Numbered from the stretch's first letter, positions 53,787 through 62,262 are shown. The stretch is DNA of 64,000 nucleotides from Dongia_A sp039808885 (GCA_039808885.1 JBDHTX010000012.1:1-64000); one strand, 5' to 3'. Numbers and translations: made by a program. The notes: generated by a model not told the origin, from the letters alone.

Positions 53787-54959
53787 ATGCCCAGCCCGAC
53801 CAATCCCGTGACCGAAGCCCAGGTGCTGGAGGCGCTGCGGCGGATCGCTGCGCCGCGGGGCGGCGACATCGTCGGCGCCGGCATGGTGAACGGCCTCGCC
53901 TTGCGCGACGGCCATGTCGCCTTCGCCATCGAGGTCGACCCGAAGGAGGGCGGGAAACTGGAGCCCCTGCGCAAGGCGGCCGAGCAGGCGGTCCTGCAGA
54001 TGCCCGGCGTGCTTAGCGTCAGTGCGGTGCTCACCGCCCATCGCCCGGCCCAGGCGCAACAAGCGCCAAGCCAGCGGCCGACCGGGCCCGGCCACGGTCA
54101 CCAGCATGGCCATGCCCACGGTCACGCCCAAGGTCACGCGCAGCCGGGGGGCGGCAAGCTGAATCTGCCGGGAGTCAGGTACATCGTCGCGGTGGCGAGC
54201 GGCAAGGGCGGCGTCGGCAAGTCGACCACGGCCGTCAACCTCGCCTTGGCGCTGCACGCCATGGGGCTGAAGGTCGGGCTGCTCGACGCCGACGTCTACG
54301 GCCCCTCGCAGCCGCGCATGATGGGCATCAGCGGCAAGCCGACCAGCAAGGACGGCAAGGTCATGGAGCCGATGCAGAATTACGGCATCAAGGTGATGTC
54401 GATGGGCTTCCTGATCGAGGAAGAGACGCCGATGATCTGGCGCGGCCCGATGGTGATGAGCGCGATCACGCAATTGCTGCGCGACGTGAACTGGGGCGAG
54501 CTCGACGTGCTGGTCTGCGATCTGCCGCCCGGCACCGGCGACACGCAATTGACCATGGCGCAGAACGTGCCGCTGTCGGGCGCCGTCATCGTCTCGACGC
54601 CGCAGGACATCGCCCTCCTCGACGCCAAGAAGGGCCTCAACATGTTCCGCAAGGTCGACGTGCCGGTGCTCGGCCTCATCGAGAACATGAGCTATTTCGC
54701 CTGCCCGCATTGCGGCGAGGTGACCGAGATCTTCGCCCATGGCGGCGCGCGCAAGGAAGCGGAGCGCTTCGGCGTCGATTTCCTCGGCGAGATCCCGCTG
54801 GCGCTCGCCATCCGCGAGACTTCCGACGAAGGCAAGCCGATCGTCGTCAGCCAGCCCGATTCGGCGCACGCCAAGGCCTACCGCGCCATCGCCGAGGCGG
54901 TGTGGATCAAGCTGACCGCGACCCAGCCGCGCCAAGGGCCAAGGATCGTGGTGCAGTAA
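53787..54959 (+). CDS. mrp: Mrp/ApbC-type iron-sulfur cluster carrier ATPase
   Basis: 390 aa. The N-terminal DUF59 (MIP18-like) domain spans about 8-85. A linker at 101-119 carries seven histidines alternating with Gly, Ala and Gln. The P-loop is GKGGVGKS (139-146), then DADVYGPSQPRMMG and the CxxC of FACPHCGE that binds a bridging cluster. The protein loads Fe-S clusters onto targets. The upstream in-frame reading to 53613 is rejected because it covers the promoter region. Confidence 0.94.
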   Translation: MPSPTNPVTEAQVLEALRRIAAPRGGDIVGAGMVNGLALRDGHVAFAIEVDPKEGGKLEPLRKAAEQAVLQMPGVLSVSAVLTAHRPAQAQQAPSQRPTGPGHGHQHGHAHGHAQGHAQPGGGKLNLPGVRYIVAVASGKGGVGKSTTAVNLALALHAMGLKVGLLDADVYGPSQPRMMGISGKPTSKDGKVMEPMQNYGIKVMSMGFLIEEETPMIWRGPMVMSAITQLLRDVNWGELDVLVCDLPPGTGDTQLTMAQNVPLSGAVIVSTPQDIALLDAKKGLNMFRKVDVPVLGLIENMSYFACPHCGEVTEIFAHGGARKEAERFGVDFLGEIPLALAIRETSDEGKPIVVSQPDSAHAKAYRAIAEAVWIKLTATQPRQGPRIVVQ

Positions 54960-54971
54960 CGGCCACCGTCC

Positions 54972-55079
54972 GTCATCCCGGCCTTGCGCCGGGATCCACG
55001 CCTCCGCCGCAAGAGCTGAGCCAAGCACCCATCCGCCCTTGCATCGGCACAATGGACCCCGGCGCAAGGCCGGGGTGAC
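54972..55079 (+). repeat. REPIN-type repeat after mrp
   Basis: GTCATCCCGGCCTTGCGCC...GGATCCA, a 45-base loop, then TGGACCCCGGCGCAAGG...GGGGTGAC. It lies between the convergent mrp and questin-oxidase-like genes and may act as a bidirectional terminator. Confidence 0.85.
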
Positions 55080-55105
55080 GAGTGGGTTTGGATCGGTGTC
55101 GTGCT

Positions 55106-56146
55106 CTACGCCGCCTGCCACATCGGTTTCGCCGTGCTGCGCAGCACGCCGGTCTCGCGGGCGGCGAGCCAGCGGAACAGGCGGTCGCCGGTCAGGCGCC
55201 CGAGATAGAGCGCCGAATAGATCAGCTTCACCACATGCTCGTCCCGCTCGCCCAGCGCGCGCTGCAGGATGTCCTGCCAGTTCGGCACCGTGGCGTTGCG
55301 CCAGAGAGCGAGCGTGTCGGCGTCGGGCAGCGCCGGCCGGCCGATGGCGATGTAGCCCGCCGCCATCCCCTGCCACAGCCAGGGCAGCAGCACCTGCGGC
55401 GTCTCGACATAAGGCAGCAGGACGGCGGCGGCCTGCGCGCCGGTGACCAGATGCAACGCGGTGAAATCGCCGCTGGCGCCGTAGATCTGCGCTGCCGCGA
55501 GCGCGAGGTCGCGGATGCCGACGGTGGCGAAATCCGGCCAGTGCGTCACCTCGGAGAAGCCGTCCAGCCGGCTGACGACGATCAGGCGCTCGTCGATCAG
55601 CTCCGGCAATTCGGCCGGCGCGGCGAAACGCGCATCGGCGCGCAGCGCGCCCAGCAGCGCCGGCAGATCGCCGCCGCGTGGCGCCGCGTCATGTTCCGGC
55701 AGGCCCAGGCGCTGCCAATGCGCCGCCCAATAGGCGAGGCCGCTGGCGATCTCGCCTTCGTGTCGCGCGGTGACGCCCATCGCAATGCGGATCATGCCGT
55801 GGAAGGCGGCAGCGCTCAGGCCCGGCGCCAGTTCGGGCAGCGTCGCGCGCAGCACGCTTTCCCAGCCATCGGCGGCGATGCGGCGGCGGAACTCGGCGCG
55901 CAGCTCGGCGAAGGCGGCGTGATTGGCTTTGCGGAACGGCCAGGCTCCCGGCGTGAAGGCGCCGCGCGGAGCGGGAAGCTTCTCCAGCCATTTCACGTGG
56001 CCGCGCTGATAGTCGTTCAGCTGCGACGGGGTGGCGCCCATCTGGTCGAGGGCGATCAGCGCCATCGGCAGGTGGTTGCACAGCCCGCCGCCATATTCAG
56101 GGCTGTAGACCTCGGCATCGGTCAGCAGCTTGGCCAGGATCGACAT
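55106..56146 (-). CDS. Questin oxidase family protein
   Basis: 346 aa. It matches the questin-oxidase-like (PF14027-type) family through SPEYGGGLCNHLPMALIALDQMGA near the start, AAFHGMIRIAMGV, SGLAYWAAHW and ALHLVTGAQAAAVLLPYV. Fungal members are Baeyer-Villiger-type enzymes; bacterial members are uncharacterised. There are no cofactor motifs visible. It starts 70 bp after the DCC-like gene end, so it may or may not share its transcript. Confidence 0.75.
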   Translation of the reverse strand: MSILAKLLTDAEVYSPEYGGGLCNHLPMALIALDQMGATPSQLNDYQRGHVKWLEKLPAPRGAFTPGAWPFRKANHAAFAELRAEFRRRIAADGWESVLRATLPELAPGLSAAAFHGMIRIAMGVTARHEGEIASGLAYWAAHWQRLGLPEHDAAPRGGDLPALLGALRADARFAAPAELPELIDERLIVVSRLDGFSEVTHWPDFATVGIRDLALAAAQIYGASGDFTALHLVTGAQAAAVLLPYVETPQVLLPWLWQGMAAGYIAIGRPALPDADTLALWRNATVPNWQDILQRALGERDEHVVKLIYSALYLGRLTGDRLFRWLAARETGVLRSTAKPMWQAA

Positions 56147-56186
56147 CTTTTCGCTCCGCTGCGGGCAATTTAGATATATTTATGTT

Positions 56187-56192
56187 ATTATA
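56187..56192 (-). promoter_or_regulatory. Candidate -10 element upstream of the questin-oxidase-like gene
   Basis: A perfect TATAAT on the minus strand within an AT-rich patch (56170-56195), about 41 bases before the ATG. No good -35 is visible at 16-18 bp spacing. Confidence 0.3.
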
Positions 56193-56216
56193 TTCCGGGG
56201 CCGGGCGCAACCGGGC

Positions 56217-56600
56217 TTACCATCGTCCGTGCCGCCTGTTCCAGGCGAACAGCCGGTCGGCGAAGCGATTGTGGCCCCAGCGCGCGACCTGGCGGATGCC
56301 TGGCAGGCCCACCAGCCAGCCGAGCCAGCGCCGGCCCGGCGTAGCCTTCCAGACGGCGATGGCGACATCGGCGCCGACCAGCAGCCTGCCGGCCGCGTCG
56401 GTCATGTGCAGGGAATGGCGGATCTGGTCGACGCTGCGGCCGATCTCGCCGGCGGCTTCCGGCGTCGCGGCGATGTCGCACCATTGGAAGATGTCACTGC
56501 CCTCATCGAGCGTCTCGTCCATCCTGGCGCGCTGCTGCTCGATCCCGGTGCGGCAGACCGGGCGGGCGGAGTTGTAGTAGAGCTTCGGCTTGTTAGACAG
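56217..56600 (-). CDS. DCC (thiol-disulfide oxidoreductase-like, DUF393) protein with lost cysteine
   Basis: 127 aa if it begins at CTG 56600. GGGAGG sits 5 bases before that codon. DCC-family blocks are LYYNSARPVCRTGIE (about 7-21), WCDIAATPEA, HMTDAAGRLLVGADVAIAVW and the late WGHNRFADRLFAWNRR. The family normally has two Cys in a CPxC motif. Here the first is Arg (CGC, one transition from TGC). A non-ATG start plus a missing catalytic residue suggest a decaying or repurposed gene. An in-frame GTG at 56660 would overlap the upstream gene. Confidence 0.65.
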   Translation of the reverse strand: MSNKPKLYYNSARPVCRTGIEQQRARMDETLDEGSDIFQWCDIAATPEAAGEIGRSVDQIRHSLHMTDAAGRLLVGADVAIAVWKATPGRRWLGWLVGLPGIRQVARWGHNRFADRLFAWNRRHGRW

Positions 56601-56625
56601 GTGGTCCTCCCAACGATGCGGACCG

Positions 56626-56913
56626 CTAGCCCTTCCGAGTATGTTGCATACAGAAGGCACCGATCACCGCGAAAACACCGAACCCAATCATTCCATCGCG
56701 CAGCGCTTTCCGCTCCCACTCCGCGACATAGACCGCGGGACCAAAAATCTTCTCATATGCGACGTAGCCATGGGCCGGATCCATTGCCCGAGGCCGCTGC
56801 GAGTTCAGATACAGAGCAAACAGGAGCACACCGCCAAACGACAAGAACGCCGCGACGAAGGCCACCCTTGAGGCCAGGGCGGTCACCCGCCTTTTTCGGT
56901 CATCCGAGGCCAA
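56626..56913 (-). CDS. Small membrane protein of unknown function
   Basis: 95 aa. A basic N-terminus (DDRKRRVTAL) leads into a first membrane helix (about 17-37), then a short loop with FGPAVYVAEWERKA and a second helix (DGMIGFGVFAVIGAFCM). Not a family I recognise. The start is a TTG with GGGAAG upstream, 13 bp after thyX. It may be co-transcribed with thyX and the DCC-like gene. Confidence 0.6.
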   Translation of the reverse strand: MASDDRKRRVTALASRVAFVAAFLSFGGVLLFALYLNSQRPRAMDPAHGYVAYEKIFGPAVYVAEWERKALRDGMIGFGVFAVIGAFCMQHTRKG

Positions 56914-56926
56914 CGCTCTTCCCCGC

Positions 56927-57859
56927 TTATTTGCTGAGCAGCGCCTGCAGCTCGCTCCATTCGCGCTTGCCGAGGCCGCTCGCCTCCTGGGTCACCGTCT
57001 CGCCGTTCAGCATGCGGCGGATCGTGCTCCAGGCCGACTTCGACAGCGTCACGCCATGCAGGCGATGCTCGACGAAGGCCTCGGCGGTCAGCGGCACCCA
57101 GCGCTTCAGCAGGTCGACCATGATGTCGGCATAGATGCGGATCTCGTATTGCGCGTGGGCGTCGGCGCGCAGGCTGAGGAAATGCATCAGGTTGTGCAGA
57201 TCGACCTTCCAGTACCATTGGGTATAGAAGTTGAGGCCGAGATTCATGCGCGCCAGCTCGCGCGCCAGGCCCTGGCGGGACTCGTCGATCTTCTGCCCGT
57301 CCTCGCTCTCGTTCAGCATGGTCAGGTAGTGATCGTAGGCGTGCGTCGCGTCGGTGCGCAGCAGGTCGAGCACCTGCGCCGCCTCGCGGCCGGAGAGGAC
57401 GTCGCCGCGGCCCTGGCGATTGATCGCGGATTGCGCCGCCAGGTTTTCCTCGGCCGGGATATAGAACTCGCGGTCGAGGATCGAATAGCGCGCCGAATAC
57501 TCGTTCACGTTGGCGGTGCGGTGGCGGATCCATTGCCGCGCGACGAAGATGGGCAGCTTCACGTGGAACTTGATCTCGCACATCTCGAAGGGCGTCGAAT
57601 GGCGGTGCCGCATCAGGTAGTGGATCAGGCCCTTGTCCTCGGAGACCTGCTTGGTGCCCCGGCCGTAGGAAACCCGGGCCGCCTGCACCACCGCGGCGTC
57701 GTCGCCCATGTAGTCGATGACCCGGACGAAGCCGTGATCGAGCACCGGGAAGGCCTGGTAGAGCACCTCCTCCAGCCCCGGGGAAACGGCCCGGCGGGTG
57801 GCGGCGGTCTCGGTCCGCTGGCGGTCGATTTCGGCTTGCTGGGCGGGGGTCAGGGGCAT
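56927..57859 (-). CDS. thyX: FAD-dependent thymidylate synthase ThyX
   Basis: 310 aa. It makes dTMP from dUMP with methylene-tetrahydrofolate, FAD and NADPH. The ThyX motif is RHRTANVNEYSARY (R112 to Y125), with the RHR and Ser122 of the family signature. Other blocks are MRHRHSTPFEMCEIKF and LHNLMHFLSLRADAHAQYEIR. No thyA is visible in the window. The ATG at 57859 is chosen over an in-frame start at 57925. Confidence 0.95.
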   Translation of the reverse strand: MPLTPAQQAEIDRQRTETAATRRAVSPGLEEVLYQAFPVLDHGFVRVIDYMGDDAAVVQAARVSYGRGTKQVSEDKGLIHYLMRHRHSTPFEMCEIKFHVKLPIFVARQWIRHRTANVNEYSARYSILDREFYIPAEENLAAQSAINRQGRGDVLSGREAAQVLDLLRTDATHAYDHYLTMLNESEDGQKIDESRQGLARELARMNLGLNFYTQWYWKVDLHNLMHFLSLRADAHAQYEIRIYADIMVDLLKRWVPLTAEAFVEHRLHGVTLSKSAWSTIRRMLNGETVTQEASGLGKREWSELQALLSK

Positions 57860-57985
57860 GGAATCGGGGCTCGTTCGGGGCTGCGGGCTGGCTCGCCTTA
57901 TGCCTTCTTTCGCCGCCCCACACAACGCCTGGGGTCAGGTCGCCCAAACGGCCCCCAAAGCCCACATCTGCGGCGTTGTTAACCC

Positions 57986-58014
57986 TTTCGATTCCCGGCC
58001 CAAGTCCCTATATT
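57986..58014 (+). promoter_or_regulatory. Candidate promoter for ssrA
   Basis: -35 TTTCGA (57986-57991), 17-bp spacer, -10 TATATT (58009-58014; 5 of 6 matches). It lies about 20-30 bases before the start of the tmRNA sequence. Confidence 0.45.
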
Positions 58015-58033
58015 AAGGGCGTCGGGCAACCGA

Positions 58034-58330
58034 CTATGGCGATAAACGCCTTATGAAATAAGCGTTGCGGACCCGGGGGCGGTACCCGGCGCCTCCACCA
58101 TTCCGGCAGTTGTTGGGCCGGGCCTCGGGGGCGAAATAGGATCGACGCGCGTGGTAAAGGTAAGGTTTTCGCCCGGCATGGTATCCACCGTTATCGGGCC
58201 AACTCAGAAGTGCCAACGACAACAACCGTATGGCTCTCGCTGCCTAATAGGTAAGCGCGGTCCGGGGGCGCCGGGCAACAGAAGGCCCCCACCGAATTTT
58301 GCTGTGGCGCCAGTTTAGGCCGTAGTGCCA
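58034..58330 (+). ncRNA. ssrA: tmRNA, circularly permuted two-piece type
   Basis: The 3' acceptor part comes first: a T-arm CCGGG-GGCGGTA-CCCGG, then CGCCTCC and ACCA (58090-58100). A 26-base spacer follows, then the 5' part beginning GGGGGCG (58127-58133). These two strands pair as a 7-bp acceptor stem with the G3-U70 pair that marks alanine charging. Helix P2 pairs 58143-58148 with 58062-58067. The tag frame at 58212-58247 encodes ANDNNRMALAA and then TAA. The ends are approximate. It rescues stalled ribosomes and marks their products for proteolysis. Confidence 0.93.
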
Positions 58331-58395
58331 GAATTGCGCATGCCAGCCAGAAATGGCTAAGCCGGGCGGCTGGGGGTGGGAGATCGACCGGACCG

Positions 58396-58953
58396 ATGAC
58401 CAAGGATTGGCTCAGATATGACCGGATGGTCGAGGACGCGCTGCGCGGGGTGGTTCGGCGCGCCCTGACCGAAGTCGCCGGCAGCGGCCTGCCGGGCGAT
58501 CATCATTTCTATCTCACCTTCCGCACCACCGAGCCCGGCGTCCACATCGCCGCCGCGCTTCGCGGCCAGTATCCGAAGGAAATGACCATCGTGCTCCAGC
58601 ACCAGTTCTGGGGCCTCGAGGTCAACGACGACCATTTCGCCGTCACCTTGAGCTTCGGCGGCAAGCATGAGCGGCTCGTGGTGCCGTATCACGCCATCGT
58701 CAGCTTCGCCGACCCGTCGGTGAAATTTGGCCTGCAATTCGAATCCGCGGTGCCGGCCGGCGAAGAAGGCGATACCGAGGGCGCCGATTCCGCCAAGGGC
58801 CGCACCATGACGCCGAAGGACCTCAACGACCTGCCGCGCAACGTGCAGGAGCGCACTGTGGTGCGCGCCGGCGACGAGGTCGAGCAGAAGGCCGAGGACG
58901 CGGCGAAATCCGGCGCCAAGATCCTGGCCCTCGACGCCTTCCGCAAGAAGTAG
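58396..58953 (+). CDS. sspB: SspB family ClpXP adaptor, alpha type
   Basis: 185 aa. SspB delivers ssrA-tagged proteins to ClpXP. The fold-defining blocks are DALRGVVRRALTEVA, FYLTFRTTEPGV, MTIVLQHQFWGLEV, FAVTLSFGGKHERLVVPYHAI and FADPSVKFGLQF. A charged linker of about 50 residues leads to the C-terminal GAKILALDAFRKK, which looks like the ClpX-binding tail. It lies just downstream of ssrA, which encodes its tag. Confidence 0.93.
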   Translation: MTKDWLRYDRMVEDALRGVVRRALTEVAGSGLPGDHHFYLTFRTTEPGVHIAAALRGQYPKEMTIVLQHQFWGLEVNDDHFAVTLSFGGKHERLVVPYHAIVSFADPSVKFGLQFESAVPAGEEGDTEGADSAKGRTMTPKDLNDLPRNVQERTVVRAGDEVEQKAEDAAKSGAKILALDAFRKK

Positions 58954-59402
58954 CTCGCTACGTCCCCGCCACCTGATGCGGGATTGCAACAAGGCCCGCA
59001 TAAATTCCCGTTCCATGCCCGTGGCGCATTGACGCGGCGCGGCCACCGCGATTACAACCACCGCTCTTCTCAAGCGAGGAGGGTGCGCATGATGCTTCCA
59101 TTCACCGAGGGCCGATCGGCCTGAGAGCTGCCGTCGACGTTGGTCGATCCCGGCTCCGCACCTCGCTGTCTTTCCGGACAAACTGAACTGAACTGAAACG
59201 CCCGCCGGCGCCGTGATTCGTCGCCGCCGATCTTGCGATCTTGCCGTCCTTTCGCGGCAAAGGCGTGTCGTCGCTTCGCCGCTTTTCGCGGCCGAGCATT
59301 GTTCATTTCCAGGTGTGGCGCGGGTCTCGGCCCACGGCGATCGCCGCGCGGCGATGGATGCCCCATGCGCACAGACGCAATCCAACCCCAATGGAGACGA
59401 CA
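58954..59402. other. Non-coding region with a possible leader peptide
   Basis: 449 bp between sspB and the small DUF1127-like gene. A strong ribosome binding site and an 11-codon ORF at 59089-59124 are present (entered separately). A repeated GAACTGAACTGAAAC motif occurs near 59183-59198. I see no other RNA or gene, but the length suggests a long leader or a small RNA. Confidence 0.45.
59089..59124 (+). CDS. Possible short leader peptide (11 codons)
   Basis: GAGGAGGG (59075-59082) lies 6 bases before ATG. The peptide is MMLPFTEGRSA and then TGA. It has no repeated regulatory codons, so it is not an obvious attenuator. It precedes the DUF1127-like gene by about 280 bp. Confidence 0.35.
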   Translation: MMLPFTEGRSA

Positions 59403-59615
59403 ATGCCGATCCGTTCAACACTGCTGTCCTGGCTGTTCGCCAATCCGCGCATCGCGCTGCATGAGATCGATTTGACCACCCCCGGCAGACCCGGCGGTCA
59501 CGATCCCCTGCACATGGCGATACGATGGTGGGGCAGCCAGTCCCCGCCAGACATCCCGGACGGGATCAACCGGAACCTGCTCCAGGACATCGGCCTGGAT
59601 CGCAGCCGGTCGTAA
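59403..59615 (+). CDS. Small protein with a DUF1127-like end
   Basis: 70 aa. The C-terminus NRNLLQDIGLDRSRS resembles the DUF1127 tail (LxDIGLxR), typical of small basic stress-induced proteins in alphaproteobacteria. The N-terminal part has one hydrophobic stretch (STLLSWLFANP). GGAGAC is 5 bases before the ATG. Function unknown. Confidence 0.6.
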   Translation: MPIRSTLLSWLFANPRIALHEIDLTTPGRPGGHDPLHMAIRWWGSQSPPDIPDGINRNLLQDIGLDRSRS

Positions 59616-59675
59616 GGCGGATGGGGTGGGCGTCATGCCCGCCCCGCTTCGCGCACCCGCGCCGCGCTTCGATTC

Positions 59676-59704
59676 GTCATGGTCGGGCTTGATCCGGCCA
59701 TGAC
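59676..59704 (+). repeat. Single REP-type palindrome
   Basis: GTCATGGTCGGGCTTGATCC...GGCCATGAC, one hairpin of the GTCAT family without a mirror partner. It lies upstream of the MFS gene. Confidence 0.75.
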
Positions 59705-59765
59705 GGTTGAAGCGGGGGAAAGAGGCGGCCATCATGGCCGCATCTTTCACCTCGCCACCGATCGC

Positions 59766-60998
59766 ATGCCCGCCTGGCGCCTGACCCTGCTGCTCTGCCT
59801 TGCCGAGACGCTGAACATGGCGGGCTATGCGGGCGTGTCGTCGCTGCTGCCGGAACTGCGCGCGGCCTGGCAGCTCGGCAATGCCGAGATCGGCATCGTC
59901 GAGGGCGCCTTCAGCCTCGGCTACGTGACGGCGGTGACGGTGCTCGTCACCTGGACCGACCGGCGCGACCCGCGCGCCATCTATCTCTTCTCCACGCTCA
60001 TCGGCATCGCCGCCTTGTGCGGTCTCGCCTTCCTGGCGCGCGAGCTGTGGAGCGCCGCCTTCTGCCGCTTCCTCGCCGGGGTCAGCCTCGCCGGCACCTA
60101 CATGCCCGGCCTCAAGATGCTGACCGACCGCGTCGAGGGGCCGAAACAGAGCCGCTGGCTCTCCTTTTATACCGCGAGCTTCTCGCTGGGCGCCGCCTTG
60201 TCGACGGCGCTGTGCGGCGCCGTCGGCCACGCCTTCGGCGCCGGCAGCGCCTTCGCGCTGGCCGCTGCCTGCGCCATCATCGGCGGCGCGATGGTCCTTT
60301 TCGGCGTCGATGCCCGCGCGCCGGCGCCGCTGCCCGGCTCGGCCAATCCGCTGCCGGCGCTGTTCCGCGCGCTCGGCAACCGGCGGGCGCTCGCCTATTC
60401 CCTCGCCTATGCCGCGCATATGTGGGAGCTGCACGCCTTCCGCGCCTGGCTGGTCGCCTACCTCACCTTCGCCACCACCGGCGCCCTCGTTCCCAGCGGC
60501 AACACCGCGCTGGCGCTGTGGGGCTCGGTGCTGCTGACGCTCGGCATGCCGTCCAGCGTCATCGGCAACGAGATCGCGCTGAAGATCGGCCGCCGGCGGC
60601 AGCTCTACCTGGTGATGGGCCTGTCCGCCGTGCTGGCGCTGGTCTTCGGCGCGGCGTCATCGCTGCCCTTCGCCGTGCTGCTGATGCTGGGCGCGGTCTA
60701 TTCGATCTTCGTCACCGCGGATTCCGCCTCGCTGACCGCCGGCGCGGTGGAGCGCGCCCTGCCCGGCCAGCGCGGCGCCACCATGGCGATGCACTCGCTG
60801 CTCGGCTTCGGCGCCGCCAGCATCGGCCCGCTCGCCTTCGGCACCGCGCTCGATTTCGGCGGCGACGCCGCAGCCGGCTCCTGGTTCGCGGGATTTGCTA
60901 TCCTGGGGCTTGGGGTCGCCTGCGGCCCGGTCGCGCTGATGACGATCCTGCGCAAGGACGATGCCGATGACCGCGCAAAGCCTGATCCGCAAGCTTGA
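59766..60998 (+). CDS. MFS transporter
   Basis: 410 aa with about twelve membrane helices. MFS features are the N-terminal helix LTLLLCLAETLNMAGYAG, a loop 2-3 motif TWTDRRDPRAIYL and a long central loop (about 190-215). The substrate is unknown. A longer start at 59679 or 59700 is open but its residues come from the REP palindrome (MVGLDPAM), so the ATG at 59766 is preferred. Confidence 0.85.
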   Translation: MPAWRLTLLLCLAETLNMAGYAGVSSLLPELRAAWQLGNAEIGIVEGAFSLGYVTAVTVLVTWTDRRDPRAIYLFSTLIGIAALCGLAFLARELWSAAFCRFLAGVSLAGTYMPGLKMLTDRVEGPKQSRWLSFYTASFSLGAALSTALCGAVGHAFGAGSAFALAAACAIIGGAMVLFGVDARAPAPLPGSANPLPALFRALGNRRALAYSLAYAAHMWELHAFRAWLVAYLTFATTGALVPSGNTALALWGSVLLTLGMPSSVIGNEIALKIGRRRQLYLVMGLSAVLALVFGAASSLPFAVLLMLGAVYSIFVTADSASLTAGAVERALPGQRGATMAMHSLLGFGAASIGPLAFGTALDFGGDAAAGSWFAGFAILGLGVACGPVALMTILRKDDADDRAKPDPQA

Positions 60999-61341
60999 AG
61001 CCGTCACCGCCGCGATGGGCGCATTCGCCGCGCGGCCGATGTTCGGCGGCCACGGCCTCTATCTCGACGGGCTGATGTTCGGCCTCATCGCCTATGACCG
61101 GCTCTATCTGAAGACCGACGCCGCCAGCCGGCCCGACTTCGCGGCGGCGAAGTCGAAGCCGTTCTCCTACGAGGCGCGCGGCAGGCCGGTGGTGATCACC
61201 TCCTGCTGGCTCTGCCCGCCGCCCGCGCTCAAGGATGGCAGCCTGCGCGACTGGGGCGAGATGGCGCATCAGGCAGCCAGGCGCGCGAAGGTGTCGAAAC
61301 CCGCGCGCAAGCCGCGCCGGCGGAAGCCTGCCGCCGTGTGA
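60967..61341 (+). CDS. TfoX N-terminal domain protein
   Basis: 124 aa. The TfoX/Sxy N-terminal fold is seen in ARPMFGGHGLYLDGLMFGLI, LYLKTDAASRPDFAA and PFSYEARGRPVVITSCWLCP, with a Lys/Arg-rich tail (KPARKPRRRKPAAV). The DNA-competence role of full TfoX is not implied. It overlaps the end of the MFS gene by 32 bp, in another frame. AAGGA is 8 bases before the chosen ATG. Confidence 0.82.
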   Translation: MTAQSLIRKLEAVTAAMGAFAARPMFGGHGLYLDGLMFGLIAYDRLYLKTDAASRPDFAAAKSKPFSYEARGRPVVITSCWLCPPPALKDGSLRDWGEMAHQAARRAKVSKPARKPRRRKPAAV

Positions 61342-61344
61342 ACG

Positions 61345-62130
61345 CTATTTCCGTGCGGCGAGCGAGAACAGCAGCGGCAGCTGGCCGGGGAAATGCTTCA
61401 CCACGTAGCGGCCCGGCTCGGCTTCCACCAGGAACGGCCAGCAATCGTGCACGCAATAGGGAAACTCCCGCAGGCTGCGCAAGGTCAGCCCCGCCTTCAG
61501 CAGCGCCGTCACCACATCCGCGATGGTGAACTGCCACTCGTAGCTGGTCATTGGCGTATGCTGGCCCCCCGCATAGCTCGATTCCGAACGGAACGACAGT
61601 GCGTCGCCGCGGAAATAGGAGCCCTCGATGCCGGTCGCCGGCTCATTCAGCATGCCAATCGCGGGATGGAACTCGACCAGATGGAGCATGCCGCCCGGCT
61701 TCAGGTGCCGCGCCACCGTCCCGGCCCAGCGGTCGAGATCGGGCAGCCAGATGAGCGCGCCGTAGGAGACGAAGACCAGATCGAACTGCTCGTCGCCGAG
61801 TGCTTCGAGCTGCAGCACGTCGGAGCAGACGAAGCGCGCGTCGAGCTTCAGTTCGGCCGCCAGCGCCTGCGCCCGGCGGATCGCCTCCGGCGACAGATCG
61901 ACGCCGGTGACCTTGGCACCGAGCCGCGCCCAGGACAGCGTGTCCTGGCCGAAGTGGCATTGCAGATGCAGCAGGCTCTTGCCCGCCACGGGCCCGACCT
62001 CCTCCAGCTCGATGGGCTTCAGCGAGCTGGCGCCGGCGCGGAAGGCGGCCATGTCGTAGAGCGCGGAATCCTGGTTGATCCGCGCCCATTCGTCCCACAG
62101 GCGGCGGTTCGCGGCGATTCGTTCGTCCAT
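61345..62130 (-). CDS. Class I SAM-dependent methyltransferase
   Basis: 261 aa. SAM motif I is KSLLHLQCHFGQDTLSWARLGAKVTGVDLSPEA with the HLQCHFGxDT variant common in bacterial small-molecule methyltransferases. Later blocks are DLVFVSYGALIWLPDLDRW and HLKPGGMLHLVEFHP. Substrate unknown. The ATG at 62130 (MDERIAANRRLWDEW) is chosen over one at 62145. It is convergent with the TfoX-like gene, 3 bp apart. Confidence 0.85.
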   Translation of the reverse strand: MDERIAANRRLWDEWARINQDSALYDMAAFRAGASSLKPIELEEVGPVAGKSLLHLQCHFGQDTLSWARLGAKVTGVDLSPEAIRRAQALAAELKLDARFVCSDVLQLEALGDEQFDLVFVSYGALIWLPDLDRWAGTVARHLKPGGMLHLVEFHPAIGMLNEPATGIEGSYFRGDALSFRSESSYAGGQHTPMTSYEWQFTIADVVTALLKAGLTLRSLREFPYCVHDCWPFLVEAEPGRYVVKHFPGQLPLLFSLAARK

Positions 62131-62262
62131 GGCCCCTGTCCACATAAACCCTTGGAAAACGGCCGGAACCTATGTCCTTCGGGCGAGCCGGGTCAATCCG
62201 CCGCTTCAATTGGCGGCGGATTCCCGCTAGAACACTCGGCAAATCCACCCACGGGGACCGCC

